This document shows positions 17,435 to 26,424 of a stretch of 64,000 nt of DNA, piece by piece; position 1 is the first letter of the stretch, and the number at the start of each line of letters is the position of its first letter. Source of the DNA: JAXGPL01 sp040766985. Its GTDB lineage: Bacteria; Bacillota; Sulfobacillia; JAUYEG01. Below the pieces are notes generated by a model. That model was not told where the DNA came from and ran no database searches. It was given only the letters and a program-made list of their open reading frames with translations. The position numbers were made by a program, and so were the translations under genes. The stretch is from assembly GCA_040766985.1 (NCBI GenBank), contig JAXGPL010000008.1, positions 1 through 64,000 of the forward strand, in the 5' to 3' direction.

Positions 17435-18514
17435 ATGTTGGGCCGATCGACCAAGCGACTGATCCTCCTGATAGCAGTCATGCTGGTGTTATACTTCGTT
17501 CTCACCAGTGCGACGGTATACACCCTGCTCGACAACGCATGGAAGGCGGTCAAGAACCTCGTCGGCCTCGGGCCGGCCGACACGGTCACACCCAAGCAAC
17601 CGGACACGACCGGAGGAACCAAGCCGCCAACCAACATTGTTTACCGTGCGGCCAACAGCGAACAGCCCGCGGGCACCACGCGAATAATCCTATACTTCGC
17701 TGACCGGGATGTCATGTTCCTAGTGCCGGTGACGCGCTCGATCCCGCTCAGCAAGACGCCGATCAAGGATACGTTGACGGAGTTGATCCGCGGGCCGGCT
17801 GCGGATAGCGGGTTGGTTTCGCCGTTCATCGAGATGGCCATCCGCGACCTCAACCTCCGGACAGACGGCACCCTGCGGATCGACATCCCGACACAGGTGG
17901 TCCAGGCCAGCACGGGCTGGGGCAGTAGCGCGTCAGTTGCCGCGCTCGAATCGCTCGTCAACACCGTGAGCCACTATTCTGCCGTCAAGCGCGTTCAGTT
18001 CATGGTGGGCGGAAAGCTTGCCACCACGCTGTTCCATGGCCTGGCTGCCGACGAACCGATACCGGCGCAGACCTGGGAGACCGCGGCGGGGCGGATGACG
18101 CTGTACTATGCGATCTTCAGTGGAAACCGCGCCTACCTCGTCCCCGACCAGGTAGAGGTTGCATCATCCGACACGATCGCCCTCCTCAAGCAGGCGGTCG
18201 AGCAGCTCAAGGTCGGCAAGTCGGTCGGCGACTACAAGTTGCACCCCACCCTGCCCGCCAACATCAACGTGCTCGGGGTGGATCTGTCGGGGCGTACGGC
18301 GATGGTCAACCTGAGCGGCGAATTCTCGACGGTCCTGACCCTCGAGCCCGCCCAGCAGTCGCTGCTGCTCGACTCGCTGGTAATGACGCTGACGTCGTTT
18401 CCGCAGGTCGACCAGGTACAGATCCTCGTGGAAGGCAACAAGGTCGCGCAACAGTTCGGCGGCCGGGACATCGGGTCGCCCTTGGCGCGGCCCAAGTGGA
18501 TCAACCCGGAGTAG
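17435..18514 (+). CDS. GerMN-domain protein (two GerMN domains), membrane-anchored
   Basis: A 359-residue protein with one N-terminal membrane segment (RLILLIAVMLVLYFVLTSAT, residues 8-27), a Thr/Pro-rich linker and two GerMN domains, about 70-185 (RIILYFADRDVMFLVPV) and about 215-345 (MTLYYAIFSGNRAYLVPD). GerMN is named from B. subtilis GerM, a lipoprotein needed for asymmetric septum/engulfment complex assembly and normal germination. The ATG at 17435 has a strong GGGAGGAG. The same frame stays open far upstream, but that part is antisense to the neighbouring gene. Facing outward, it probably acts in sporulation or cell-envelope assembly. Confidence 0.88.
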   Translation: MLGRSTKRLILLIAVMLVLYFVLTSATVYTLLDNAWKAVKNLVGLGPADTVTPKQPDTTGGTKPPTNIVYRAANSEQPAGTTRIILYFADRDVMFLVPVTRSIPLSKTPIKDTLTELIRGPAADSGLVSPFIEMAIRDLNLRTDGTLRIDIPTQVVQASTGWGSSASVAALESLVNTVSHYSAVKRVQFMVGGKLATTLFHGLAADEPIPAQTWETAAGRMTLYYAIFSGNRAYLVPDQVEVASSDTIALLKQAVEQLKVGKSVGDYKLHPTLPANINVLGVDLSGRTAMVNLSGEFSTVLTLEPAQQSLLLDSLVMTLTSFPQVDQVQILVEGNKVAQQFGGRDIGSPLARPKWINPE

Positions 18515-18597
18515 GCGCACTGCAGGTAGGCAATACGGCGGGCGATGTGGCTTGCTGCCGCATCTGCCCGCCTGCCGCCAGGCGCCGGCATATCGTG

Positions 18598-19935
18598 CTA
18601 GGCCGGGCGCCCCTGGGCCGGCGGCGGCCCGTGCCCCTGCTTGGGGGACATGGCGCTGTTCTCCTTGGCGCCGTCCGACCAGCGTCGCTCGTAGCCAGCC
18701 AGGTGGAACGGCTGCCCGCCCAAGAGGTTGGCAACCGTCGCCAGCCGAGCCATCCCAATGGGCAACCAAACCGACAAGAGCAGTGCGAGAAGGCTGAAGA
18801 GGGCGCCACTCCCCAGAATCCACGCCGGCACGCGGTAATCCTGCCCTGTCAGAGTGCGTAGCGGCCCGATGCCGGCGGCCAAAAGACCTCCGCCCACCAG
18901 CAATCCCACCGCAGCGACCGCAAGCACTTCCATGTACAGCAGGGTGGCGACCTGGCCGCTGGTCAGGCCGAGAGTCTTCATGACCGCCAACTCGCGCCGT
19001 CGGTCAAGGAACGCCAGCAGCATCAGCGTGAAGACCCCGACCCCAAAGAAGACGTACAGCAAAAACATCGCTTCTCCGCCCGGGAAGTATATGGCCCGCT
19101 CAAGGCCCCGCGCCCAATCGAACGCGAGGCCCGCCGTCATGATCAAGGGCAGTTCCGCCCGCTGCGCAACGTACGGGACCCTCAGGTCCAGAGGTACGAA
19201 CCTGCTTCTGAGCCAGTTGACGGTCCTGGCAAGATAATCGCCGGTCGGGTGCAGCCACAGGAACGCTATCGACGGGTCGCCCGCCGCCGCGTACCCGGAA
19301 GCATCGAGAACCACGTATGGCATATCAAACCAAGGGTCGCGCGGCTGATAGAAACCGGCGACCGTTACCGCCGCCGGAAACCCACCGGCACCTGCCGCCT
19401 CTACACCGGGCCCTTGCGCTCCCGGGCCCGCAAGCCTGATCAGCCGCATCTGAGCGCCGATTTCAGCGCCGGGGACACCCTGCAGCGACAACGGCAGAAG
19501 GCACTCGCCGCTGAGGGGGTGGTCGCCGGAAACAAGGGTGCCAGGCAGGGCCAGCGGGGCGTCGGCAGGCGAGAATAACGCCTGCACCGCGCCGAAGTCC
19601 GTCGCTACCTGGCCGAGAACACCCCATTCGCGCCGACTGAGGTAATGCAGGACCCGAACAGCGTCCTGGTCGGCCGCTTTGACCCCACGGGGAACGTAGA
19701 GCACGATGTCGGCCGGTAGATCGGCGGGACGGAGGATCTTGGCTGATTCACGGTAGGTGACGTCCAGGAAGGAAGCGTAAAGCGAGTAAAAGACCAGGCT
19801 CAGGGCTACTAAGACGATAATCAGCGCGTTGCGCCGGCTGCCCGACGCGAGCAGGCGTCGGCAGAGCGGCCACAGCACGCGGACCTGCCGCGGCAGACCG
19901 AGGGCTTGGTGTACGCGGACGCGTCGTTCTGTCAC
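18598..19935 (-). CDS. ABC transporter permease (FtsX/MacB type), second subunit
   Basis: A 445-residue permease: a membrane helix near residues 36-56 (ALIIVLVALSLVFYSLYASF), a large outside domain, then three helices in the C-terminal FtsX-like domain (MFLLYVFFGVGVFTLMLLAF, VLAVAAVGLLVGGGLLAAGI, SGALFSLLALLLSVWLPIGM) with RRRELAVMKTLGLTSGQV, the ATPase-coupling loop typical of the family. It starts with GTG in a GTGA overlap with the ATPase stop, so the two are translationally coupled. With the other permease at 20610-22172 it would form a heterodimeric MacB/Lol-like mechanotransmission transporter; the substrate is unknown. The C-terminus past QPFHLAGYERRW is Pro/Gly-rich and probably dispensable. 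Confidence 0.85.
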   Translation of the reverse strand: MTERRVRVHQALGLPRQVRVLWPLCRRLLASGSRRNALIIVLVALSLVFYSLYASFLDVTYRESAKILRPADLPADIVLYVPRGVKAADQDAVRVLHYLSRREWGVLGQVATDFGAVQALFSPADAPLALPGTLVSGDHPLSGECLLPLSLQGVPGAEIGAQMRLIRLAGPGAQGPGVEAAGAGGFPAAVTVAGFYQPRDPWFDMPYVVLDASGYAAAGDPSIAFLWLHPTGDYLARTVNWLRSRFVPLDLRVPYVAQRAELPLIMTAGLAFDWARGLERAIYFPGGEAMFLLYVFFGVGVFTLMLLAFLDRRRELAVMKTLGLTSGQVATLLYMEVLAVAAVGLLVGGGLLAAGIGPLRTLTGQDYRVPAWILGSGALFSLLALLLSVWLPIGMARLATVANLLGGQPFHLAGYERRWSDGAKENSAMSPKQGHGPPPAQGRPA

Positions 19936-20617
19936 CGCCGCTCGTCACCCACCAAGCGGCCGTCGAGCATCTTTAACACTCGATTGGCCTGGCGGTCGAA
20001 CACATCGGAGTGGGAAACCACGATCACCGTCTTGCCCAGCTCAGAGTTGAGCTCGCCGAACAGGTCCGCGATGTCGGTGGCGCGCTGGCTGTCGAGGTTT
20101 CCGGTGGGTTCGTCGGCCATCAGGAAGTCCGGCTCGTTGGCCAAGGCACGGGCGATAGCCACTCGTTGCTGCTCGCCGCCGGAGAGCTGCGACGGCACGT
20201 GACGCCGGCGCGCGGCCATGCCGACGAGTCCGAGCAGTTCTGCGGCGCGCTTCCGGGCATCGGCCAGCGGCAGACCGGCGAACTGCAACGGCAGCGCGAC
20301 GTTGTCCTCGGCGGTGAGGTACGGGATCAGGTTGAAGAACTGGTATACGAAACCGATCCGGTTACGCCGCAACCGGGCAGCGCCGTCTTCGTCGAGCCGG
20401 CTGTAGCGGTTTCCTCGAGGACGACGTCACCGTAGATCGGGCGGTCGAGACCCGCGAGAAGGTGCAAAAGCGTGCTCTTGCCGCTTCCGGACGGGCCCGC
20501 CAACACCACGAAGTCGCGCGGATAGATGTCAAGGTAAAGGTTGCGAACCGCCCAGACAAGCTCATTGACATGGTAAGTCTTGGTCAGGTTGACGGCGCGC
20601 AGATTGGGGCTAATCAT
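19932..20617 (-). pseudogene. MacB/LolD-type ABC ATPase with one frameshift
   Basis: The start ISPNLRAVNLTKTYHVNEL leads to the Walker A GPSGSGKST. The frame is lost at about 20410: after GDVVLE the next expected residues NRYSRLDEDGAARLRRNRIG are one base out. The rest is normal, with the Q-loop FVYQFFNLIPYLT, signature LSGGEQQRVAIARAL, Walker B FLMADEPTGNLDS and H-loop VVSHS. Restoring one base gives a full 228-residue ATPase. The ATG at 20617 overlaps the upstream permease stop, and the ATPase stop overlaps the downstream permease start. All other motifs are intact, so a sequencing error or a very recent mutation is plausible. Confidence 0.85.
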
Positions 20618-22172
20618 TGCGCAGTGCCTCCATGCATGTGGTACGGGTCGAAGCGATGGCCGGGAGGAGGCCGAACAGGGCGGCCAGCCCCAGTGCAATC
20701 CCCACCACGAGCCCGAAGTCGCCGAAGGTCAATGCGGCGATGCGGCCGATCGACAGCCGGTTGGCGACCAGCGTCAACGTCGCGAGCAGGCGGATCGGCC
20801 AGAAACCGAGGACACATCCCGCCAGGCTGATCACGAGCGCTTCGGTGATGACCATCAGGGCGATGTCGCCGGTCCGCGCGCCCAGTGACCGCAGGATGCT
20901 GATCTCACGCCGCCGTTCCGCCAGCAGGACGAGCAGGTTGGCGGCAACGATCAGGGCCGCGATTGTAAAGGCCAGCACCGCGAACACGAAGTTGAGGTCC
21001 AGCGGGAGGCCGCGCGGAACCAGACTGCCCTCCACCTGCGGCCCGGCCATCTCGCCGCTCAGAGGCGTTGTCGCGCCTGTATACTGCAGGGAGCGCTCAA
21101 GCTCGCGGACGGAGAAGGCCACGGCGTGGGGCAAGGCTGCCCGGATCTCGGCAGCCAACCGGTCGATATGAACGAGGTCCCGGGCCTTGACCGCGATACC
21201 CGCGACGGGCGCACGCGCAAGACCCGCTTGCCGCGCGATCGCGTCCAGCGACACTTGTGGCACCAGGAGCGCTCCCGTTCCCCAGTACGAGTAGACCGGC
21301 CCGCCGTCGGTCAACTCAACTGCGGTAACCGTCCGCAGGACGCCGGCGATGCTCGCGCTGACCCGGACCGGGTCGGCGTAGTCGAACGCGACCACGTGCC
21401 CACCTGGGAGTTGGCTATCGCCACCCGCGGCAGTGCCCGCCCCGGCGCGCGGTACGGAGAGGCTTACCGTGTTGCCGGCGAGCAGAATCGGGTAGCCCCG
21501 CTGGCCCCGGCTTGAGTCACACACGGCGGTGACGTCCGGCGGGTGCGGTGTCGCTGGCGCATTGCCGGCGGCGTTTCCGCTGTCTGCCACCTCCAGGTAA
21601 CGTCCTGCGTGGAGCAGGTCGGACAATGCGTCGCCCCACCACTCCGCATCGCGCGCGGGATCCCTGCCGATCAGGTAGCTGCGCACATATACATCGTCCG
21701 CAACCTGCTCGAGCGCCGGCATGTAGGAAAGCGGGGCGATGCCGGCGACCCTGGAGTGTCCGCTCAGTACCGCCTCCAACGCCTCGATATCCGCATCCGA
21801 GAGCGTCGTCCCCGGCGCGTGCTGGCTCCCGTGGCTCCCCGAACGGGCGAGATGGCCGTAGGTCCAGGGCCACGGCACCGCCTCGCCGAACAGCCCCGCG
21901 GCATCCAGCGGGAGGCGGTCCACACGCCAGCTCCCCTCCGGTGCGCCATTGGGGTCGAGGTCGGCGGCGCTGTTAATCACCTGCATGCCCGTCACCACGA
22001 TGTCGCCGCCGAACAGAAAACGCTGCGCCAGGAATTCGGCGGTGTGAGCCGAGGGGGCCAGCGAAAGAAGAGACGTCACAACGAGAGAGGCGACTGCCAT
22101 GCTGACGATTGCCAGGACCGAACGCCCGAGATTGCGGCGGACGTTGACCAGCCCGAGCATGACGAACGTCAA
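20610..22172 (-). CDS. ABC transporter permease (FtsX/MacB type), first subunit
   Basis: A 520-residue permease: an N-terminal membrane helix (RSVLAIVSMAVASLVVTSLL), a large extracytoplasmic domain of about 330 residues, and three C-terminal helices (FVFAVLAFTIAALIVAANLL, VITEALVISLAGCVLGF and FGLVVGIALGLAALFGLLPA) with the coupling loop RRREISILRSLGARTGD. It is the first gene of a permease-ATPase-permease operon with overlapping starts and stops. Members of this family work by moving or extracting periplasmic or membrane-bound substrates rather than by a pore. The outside domain is rich in Asp/Gly and does not reveal the cargo. Confidence 0.87.
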   Translation of the reverse strand: MTFVMLGLVNVRRNLGRSVLAIVSMAVASLVVTSLLSLAPSAHTAEFLAQRFLFGGDIVVTGMQVINSAADLDPNGAPEGSWRVDRLPLDAAGLFGEAVPWPWTYGHLARSGSHGSQHAPGTTLSDADIEALEAVLSGHSRVAGIAPLSYMPALEQVADDVYVRSYLIGRDPARDAEWWGDALSDLLHAGRYLEVADSGNAAGNAPATPHPPDVTAVCDSSRGQRGYPILLAGNTVSLSVPRAGAGTAAGGDSQLPGGHVVAFDYADPVRVSASIAGVLRTVTAVELTDGGPVYSYWGTGALLVPQVSLDAIARQAGLARAPVAGIAVKARDLVHIDRLAAEIRAALPHAVAFSVRELERSLQYTGATTPLSGEMAGPQVEGSLVPRGLPLDLNFVFAVLAFTIAALIVAANLLVLLAERRREISILRSLGARTGDIALMVITEALVISLAGCVLGFWPIRLLATLTLVANRLSIGRIAALTFGDFGLVVGIALGLAALFGLLPAIASTRTTCMEALRND

Positions 22173-22299
22173 TCGGCAACCTCCTCGCGCAGAATGAAGT
22201 CCACTTGCGGGTTGTTTCCGGTATTACGGCATCCGGGTGGTCATGTTTCGCCCAAGCTATCCGGCATTTTGGGGCATACTGCCAACCGGAGGTGCCCTG

Positions 22300-22674
22300 A
22301 TGGCGGTCTCGCCGGGACAACCCAGGCGGCGTGCGCGCGCGATGGTCGCCATCGGCGTGGCGATTCTCGCCGGGTGCGCCGTGGGCTTGGTTTCATCGAT
22401 CGTCTCGGGACGTCCTGCCGGCGCAGCCGTGATTGTGATCTGCGGCTACCTGACCTGGACGGCCCTCGACGTCAACATTCAGGCCGCCAGGCACGCTGAG
22501 CAGAGCGTTGTCGATGAGCCGCGTGCGCCCGATGAATACAGCCATGGCGATGAGGATGACGCCGTCGCGGAGGTGGCCGGCGAGAGGGGCGAGGGTCTGG
22601 GGATCGGCGACCGTGAGGTAGTCGATTCTGGCGAGCGGCTCGGCGGAGACGACGGCCAGAAGCCTGCTCTCTAG
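22300..22674 (+). CDS. Small membrane protein overlapping the panC 3' end
   Basis: The ATG at 22300 has a textbook GGAGGT with spacing 6. The first 70 residues are credible: a basic start PGQPRRRARAMV, then two hydrophobic helices (AIGVAILAGCAVGLVSSIV and AGAAVIVICGYLTWTALDV). After about residue 70 the frame runs antisense through panC and becomes Asp/Glu/Gly-rich, which looks like read-through of panC's complement. Either the true stop was lost or the gene ends early by a frameshift. No family recognised. Confidence 0.4.
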   Translation: MAVSPGQPRRRARAMVAIGVAILAGCAVGLVSSIVSGRPAGAAVIVICGYLTWTALDVNIQAARHAEQSVVDEPRAPDEYSHGDEDDAVAEVAGERGEGLGIGDREVVDSGERLGGDDGQKPAL

Positions 22675-23340
22675 GATCGCGGCGTCGCGGCCGCCGGCTG
22701 CGAGTTCGCGGCGTGCTGCTTCAATGGCTTGGAACAGGACGGTTGCTGCGGTGCGCTCCGCCGGGGAGAGGTAGGTGTTGCGCGAACTCATTGCGAGGCC
22801 GTCGGCATGGCGCACCGTCGGGACAACGACCAGCTTTACCGGCATGTCGAGGTCCGCGGCCATCCGCCGCAGGACCAGCGCCTGCTGGTAGTCCTTCTGC
22901 CCGAAGTAGGCTCGGTCGGGCCCGACGATGTTGAAGAGCTTGGCGACGACGGTTGCAACCCCGCGGAAGTGGCCCGGACGTGACGCGCCGCAGAGCACGT
23001 CGCTCAATCCCTCGACTTCGACATGGGTGCAGAATCCCGCCGGGTAGACCTCCTCCGCCGCCGGAGCGAAGACCAGTGACGCACCGGCCGCCTCGCAGGT
23101 GCGGAGGTCGCGCTGAAGGTCGCGGGGATATGCGGCAAAATCCTCGCTGGGCCCGAACTGCGTCGGGTTGACGAAAACACTCACAACGACGAAGCCGCAC
23201 TCAGCGGCGGCGCGCTGGATCAGGGCGGTGTGCCCTTCGTGCAGAAAACCCATCGTCGGCACCAGGCCGACGGCCAATCCGTGCCGCCTCGCCTCAGCCA
23301 CCGCGGCCCGGACTTCATCGATCGATCCCGCGAACTGCAT
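22393..23340 (-). CDS. panC: Pantothenate synthetase (pantoate-beta-alanine ligase)
   Basis: PanC joins pantoate and beta-alanine with ATP in coenzyme A biosynthesis. Motifs: VPTMGFLHEGH (HIGH-like nucleotide site, residues about 27-37), VSVFVNPTQFGPSEDF, YFGQKDYQQ, and SSRNTYLSPAER (KMSKS-like loop). The start is supported by GGAGGAA at spacing 8. The usual C-terminus around VFIGRTRLIDN is followed here by about 30 extra residues (LLSVPGGLNVDVEGRPG...), antisense to the small membrane protein gene; a lost stop codon or frameshift is likely. panB and panD are not adjacent. Confidence 0.93.
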   Translation of the reverse strand: MQFAGSIDEVRAAVAEARRHGLAVGLVPTMGFLHEGHTALIQRAAAECGFVVVSVFVNPTQFGPSEDFAAYPRDLQRDLRTCEAAGASLVFAPAAEEVYPAGFCTHVEVEGLSDVLCGASRPGHFRGVATVVAKLFNIVGPDRAYFGQKDYQQALVLRRMAADLDMPVKLVVVPTVRHADGLAMSSRNTYLSPAERTAATVLFQAIEAARRELAAGGRDAAILESRLLAVVSAEPLARIDYLTVADPQTLAPLAGHLRDGVILIAMAVFIGRTRLIDNALLSVPGGLNVDVEGRPGQVAADHNHGCAGRTSRDDR

Positions 23341-23412
23341 TGCGTGATTCCTCCACGTTCTTCCCCGGAATACTCGCCCATCCTAGAAAGGAGACTAACT
23401 TTTGGTGATCAG

Positions 23413-25293
23413 ATGCCCACATCCGATGGTACTCGCGGTCAGGACCGCGGACAACCCCAAGAGCAACAGCCGCACGGAGGCAGGGACGGCGTCCGAAAGC
23501 GTAGGCTGCCCCCGCCGCTTGTCCAACACGAGACCGAAGGCACCGCACCGCCGCCCGGATCAGTCCAGGGCGACGCAGGCAAGCCAGAGGAACCCCCGCA
23601 GCCGACGTTTTTGCAGCGGGTGTTCGGCCGGTCGCGGCGGAAGCGCGCGGGTCCGCAATTCGACGAAGCTTTCGCGCCCGGCGGCCATATGGCCTCACCG
23701 GATGAGCTTCGCCAGCTGCCGCCTTCGTTCAGGCGAACCTCCGTCCTGCCGGAGATCGACGCCAACCGCGAGTTCCTCCGGGAGGCGTTCGGCGGGTCGT
23801 TCGATATCGTCTTTCGCGATCTGAGCCTGGGCCGCGAAGGCGTCCGGGCCCTGCTTGTATACGTCGACGGGCTGGTCGACAAGGAGGGCATCCAACGCTT
23901 TGCCATCCTCCCGCTCACGCTTGAGGCGCGCAAGCTGGGAGCTGTGGCCGAGACCGGCGGCACGACAAGGCTCAGCGAACTGCAGAGCAAGGTCATCGGC
24001 TTCGGTGAGCAACGCCTGAGTTCAGACCTCGCGGAGATCTCCGACCGCCTGGTTTGCGGTGAGACTGCCCTGTTTGTTGAAGGCGAGACGGCCGCGATCA
24101 TCATGGACACCCGCGGCTGGAAGAGCCGCGGCGTCGAGGAGCCGTCGACCGAGGTGTCCGTGCGGGGCCCGCGCGAGGGGTTCACGGAGACGATCAAGGA
24201 CAACACCGCGCTCCTCCGGCGGCGGCTCAAGACGCCGCTGTTGCGCCTGGAGAGGGCCGTGCTCGGCGACTACAGCCGCACGGACGTCGTGGTTGCGTAC
24301 ATCGAGGGGCTGGCCAACGAACAGGTCCTGCGAGAGGTACGCCGCCGGCTCAATCGCATCTCCATCGACGCGGTCCTGGAAAGCCAATACGTGGAGGAAC
24401 TGATCCAGGACGACCCGTGGACGTTCTTCCCGCTGGTTCGAGCAACGGAATACCCCGACCGTATCTCCGCGGGCCTGCTGGAGGGCGAGGTGGCGATCAT
24501 GTTGGACACCACCCCGTTCGCACTGCTCGTACCGACTACAATGGTCAGCCTGATGCAGGCCGCGGAGGATCACTTTTCAAAGCCGCCCGTCGCAACGGCG
24601 ATCCGTTTGCTCCGAATCGTGTGCCTGGCAATCGCCTTATTCGGCACGGCGACGTTCGTCGCGGCGACAACCTTCCAGCCCGAGATCCTGCCGACCCAGC
24701 TGCTCGAACGCCTGGTGCTGGCCAAACGAGGGGTGCCCTTCGGCTCGCTGGTCGAGGCGCTCATCCTGGAAACCGCCTTTGAAATCCTGCGCGAGGCAGG
24801 GGTGCGCCTGCCCAGGCCGATCGGCCAGGCGACCAGCATTGTCGGGGCGCTGGTGCTCGGCGATGCCACCGTCTCGGCGGGCCTGGTTTCGCCGGCGACG
24901 GTTATCGTGGTTGCACTATCGGCGATCTGCTCGCTGGCCCTACCCTCCTACTTCCTGACCTTCGGAATACGGCTGTTGCGGTTTCCCCTTATCGTCTTGG
25001 CAGGCAGTCTCGGGGTGTTCGGCCTGACCATGGGGGCGATCGTCCTCATAGCCCACCTTACGTCGCTGACGTCGTTCGGGGTCCCGTACTTGTCGGGAGT
25101 GGCCCCGTTCAACGTCGCCACCTGGAAGCGCGACCTCCTCATCCGCGCCCCTCGGTGGGGGATGAACGAACGGCCCGCGGAACTGGGCTCGGGGCGGCCA
25201 AACAGGGCAGCTGCCGGGCTGCAGCCCGGCCGCAGGCAGCCTAACGCGCCTTCAAAAACGAAACCAGGAGAAGACGGCGAGGGACGCAAATGA
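23413..25293 (+). CDS. gerAA: Spore germination receptor subunit A (GerA family)
   Basis: A 626-residue GerA-family protein: a hydrophilic N-terminal domain (to about residue 385), then about five membrane helices (LLRIVCLAIALFGTATFVAA onward, including VIVVALSAICSLALPSYFLT and LGVFGLTMGAIVLIAHLTSL). Family landmarks FRDLSLGREGVRALLVYVDG, LPEIDANREFLREAF and DDPWTFFPLVRATEYPDRIS are visible. With GerAB and GerAC it forms the inner-membrane germinant receptor of the spore. The frame is open upstream through panC's complement. ATG 23413 is chosen, with an AAAGGAG about 18 bases before it; the first 100 residues are Pro/Arg-rich and poorly conserved. It overlaps gerAB by 4 bases (ATGA). Confidence 0.9.
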   Translation: MPTSDGTRGQDRGQPQEQQPHGGRDGVRKRRLPPPLVQHETEGTAPPPGSVQGDAGKPEEPPQPTFLQRVFGRSRRKRAGPQFDEAFAPGGHMASPDELRQLPPSFRRTSVLPEIDANREFLREAFGGSFDIVFRDLSLGREGVRALLVYVDGLVDKEGIQRFAILPLTLEARKLGAVAETGGTTRLSELQSKVIGFGEQRLSSDLAEISDRLVCGETALFVEGETAAIIMDTRGWKSRGVEEPSTEVSVRGPREGFTETIKDNTALLRRRLKTPLLRLERAVLGDYSRTDVVVAYIEGLANEQVLREVRRRLNRISIDAVLESQYVEELIQDDPWTFFPLVRATEYPDRISAGLLEGEVAIMLDTTPFALLVPTTMVSLMQAAEDHFSKPPVATAIRLLRIVCLAIALFGTATFVAATTFQPEILPTQLLERLVLAKRGVPFGSLVEALILETAFEILREAGVRLPRPIGQATSIVGALVLGDATVSAGLVSPATVIVVALSAICSLALPSYFLTFGIRLLRFPLIVLAGSLGVFGLTMGAIVLIAHLTSLTSFGVPYLSGVAPFNVATWKRDLLIRAPRWGMNERPAELGSGRPNRAAAGLQPGRRQPNAPSKTKPGEDGEGRK

Positions 25294-26424
25294 GCCTTTT
25301 TGGCTTACCGGGGACCAGCACCACGGGGGGCAAGATCAGCTCGGGCCAGACGACGCTGATCCAGATCGGCGTGGTTCTGGCGGTTACGATTTTCGTCCTG
25401 CCCGGAAGGTCGGCGGCCGTGGCAGGCAACGACTCTTACCTCTCGCCCGCCGTCGCGACGCTGCCGTCGATCCTCCAGATCGTCGTCATCTACCTGCTGG
25501 CCCAACGTTTTGATTGGACCAGTCCGTATGAGTACCTTCCCCGGCTGCTCGGGCCGGTTCTCGGCCGCGCCGTGTCGCTCTTCTTCGTGTTCCTGCTGCT
25601 GTTTCTCGCGGCGACGGCCGACCAGGAGATAACCAAAGTAGTCGGGGCGGTATTCATGCCGCTCACGCCGCTCGTGGTGTTCGTCATGCTATCCACTCTG
25701 ACGGCGGCGTACCTTGCGTGGCTGGGACACGAGTCGTTCGGACGGCTGGCGCAGTTGATGCTGCCTGCGCTCCTGCTCGTTCTCGCGTGGGTTTGGATTG
25801 GGGCATCGGGGAACGTTGACTACGGCTACGTGCTGCCGATTCTGCACAGGGGTTGGCGGCCCGTTCTCCACGGGGCCGGGACAGCAATGGCGATGCGAAG
25901 CGAGGCGGGGATGACCCTCGCGTTTCTCATTCCTCACATGCGAAATCCAAGACAGGCCCTGCGTTCGGGGGTAATGGCCTCGTGCGTGATCGGTTTGGCG
26001 CTCGCACTGAACGTGATCACTGTCATCGGCCTGGTATCCCCGCCCGAAACCGTCAGGCTGACAATGCCTACGCTCACGGCCGCGCGGATGGTGCAGGCAA
26101 CAAGAGAGATCAGGCACCTCGAGTTCTGGTCATCGGCCCGTGGTTGCTCGCGCTGACGCTCAAGGTTGCGCTGTTCGTCGCCCTTGCTGCCGAGGGGCTG
26201 GCGCTCGGTGGCGGGTACGCGCACAGGCGTGCTACGTCCTGCCATGGCGGCTATCGCGGGCCTGATGGGTTCGTGGATCACCGGGCTTCCAGGCGCTGGC
26301 GGAGATGATCAGCGATGGGTGGCCCGAGGTTCGCGCTGGCCGCCAACTACATCCACCAGGTAGTCCTGCTCCTGCTTGCCGTAATACTGCGCAGGGCCGG
26401 GCGCATGGTTGAAGTCGCCGGATC
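25290..26424 (+). pseudogene. gerAB: Spore germination receptor subunit B (endospore permease), frameshifted
   Basis: Begins SLFGLPGTSTTGGKISSGQT and shows the typical GerAB helices (QIGVVLAVTIFVLPGRSAAV, SLFFVFLLLFLAATADQEI, LVVFVMLSTLTAAYLAW). The frame ends at 26156, but homologous sequence continues after a shift near 26118 (VLVIGPWLLALTLKVALFVA), another near 26225 (RPAMAAIAGLMGSWITGL) and another near 26310 (FALAANYIHQVVLLLLAVIL). A full protein of about 370 residues would need all three to be repaired. GerAB is the APC-like permease that binds the germinant, so this receptor is probably non-functional if the lesions are real. Confidence 0.8.

Noticed and set aside
23230..23412. An upstream extension of gerAA into panC
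   Set aside because: It is antisense to the 5' part of panC and lacks GerA similarity.
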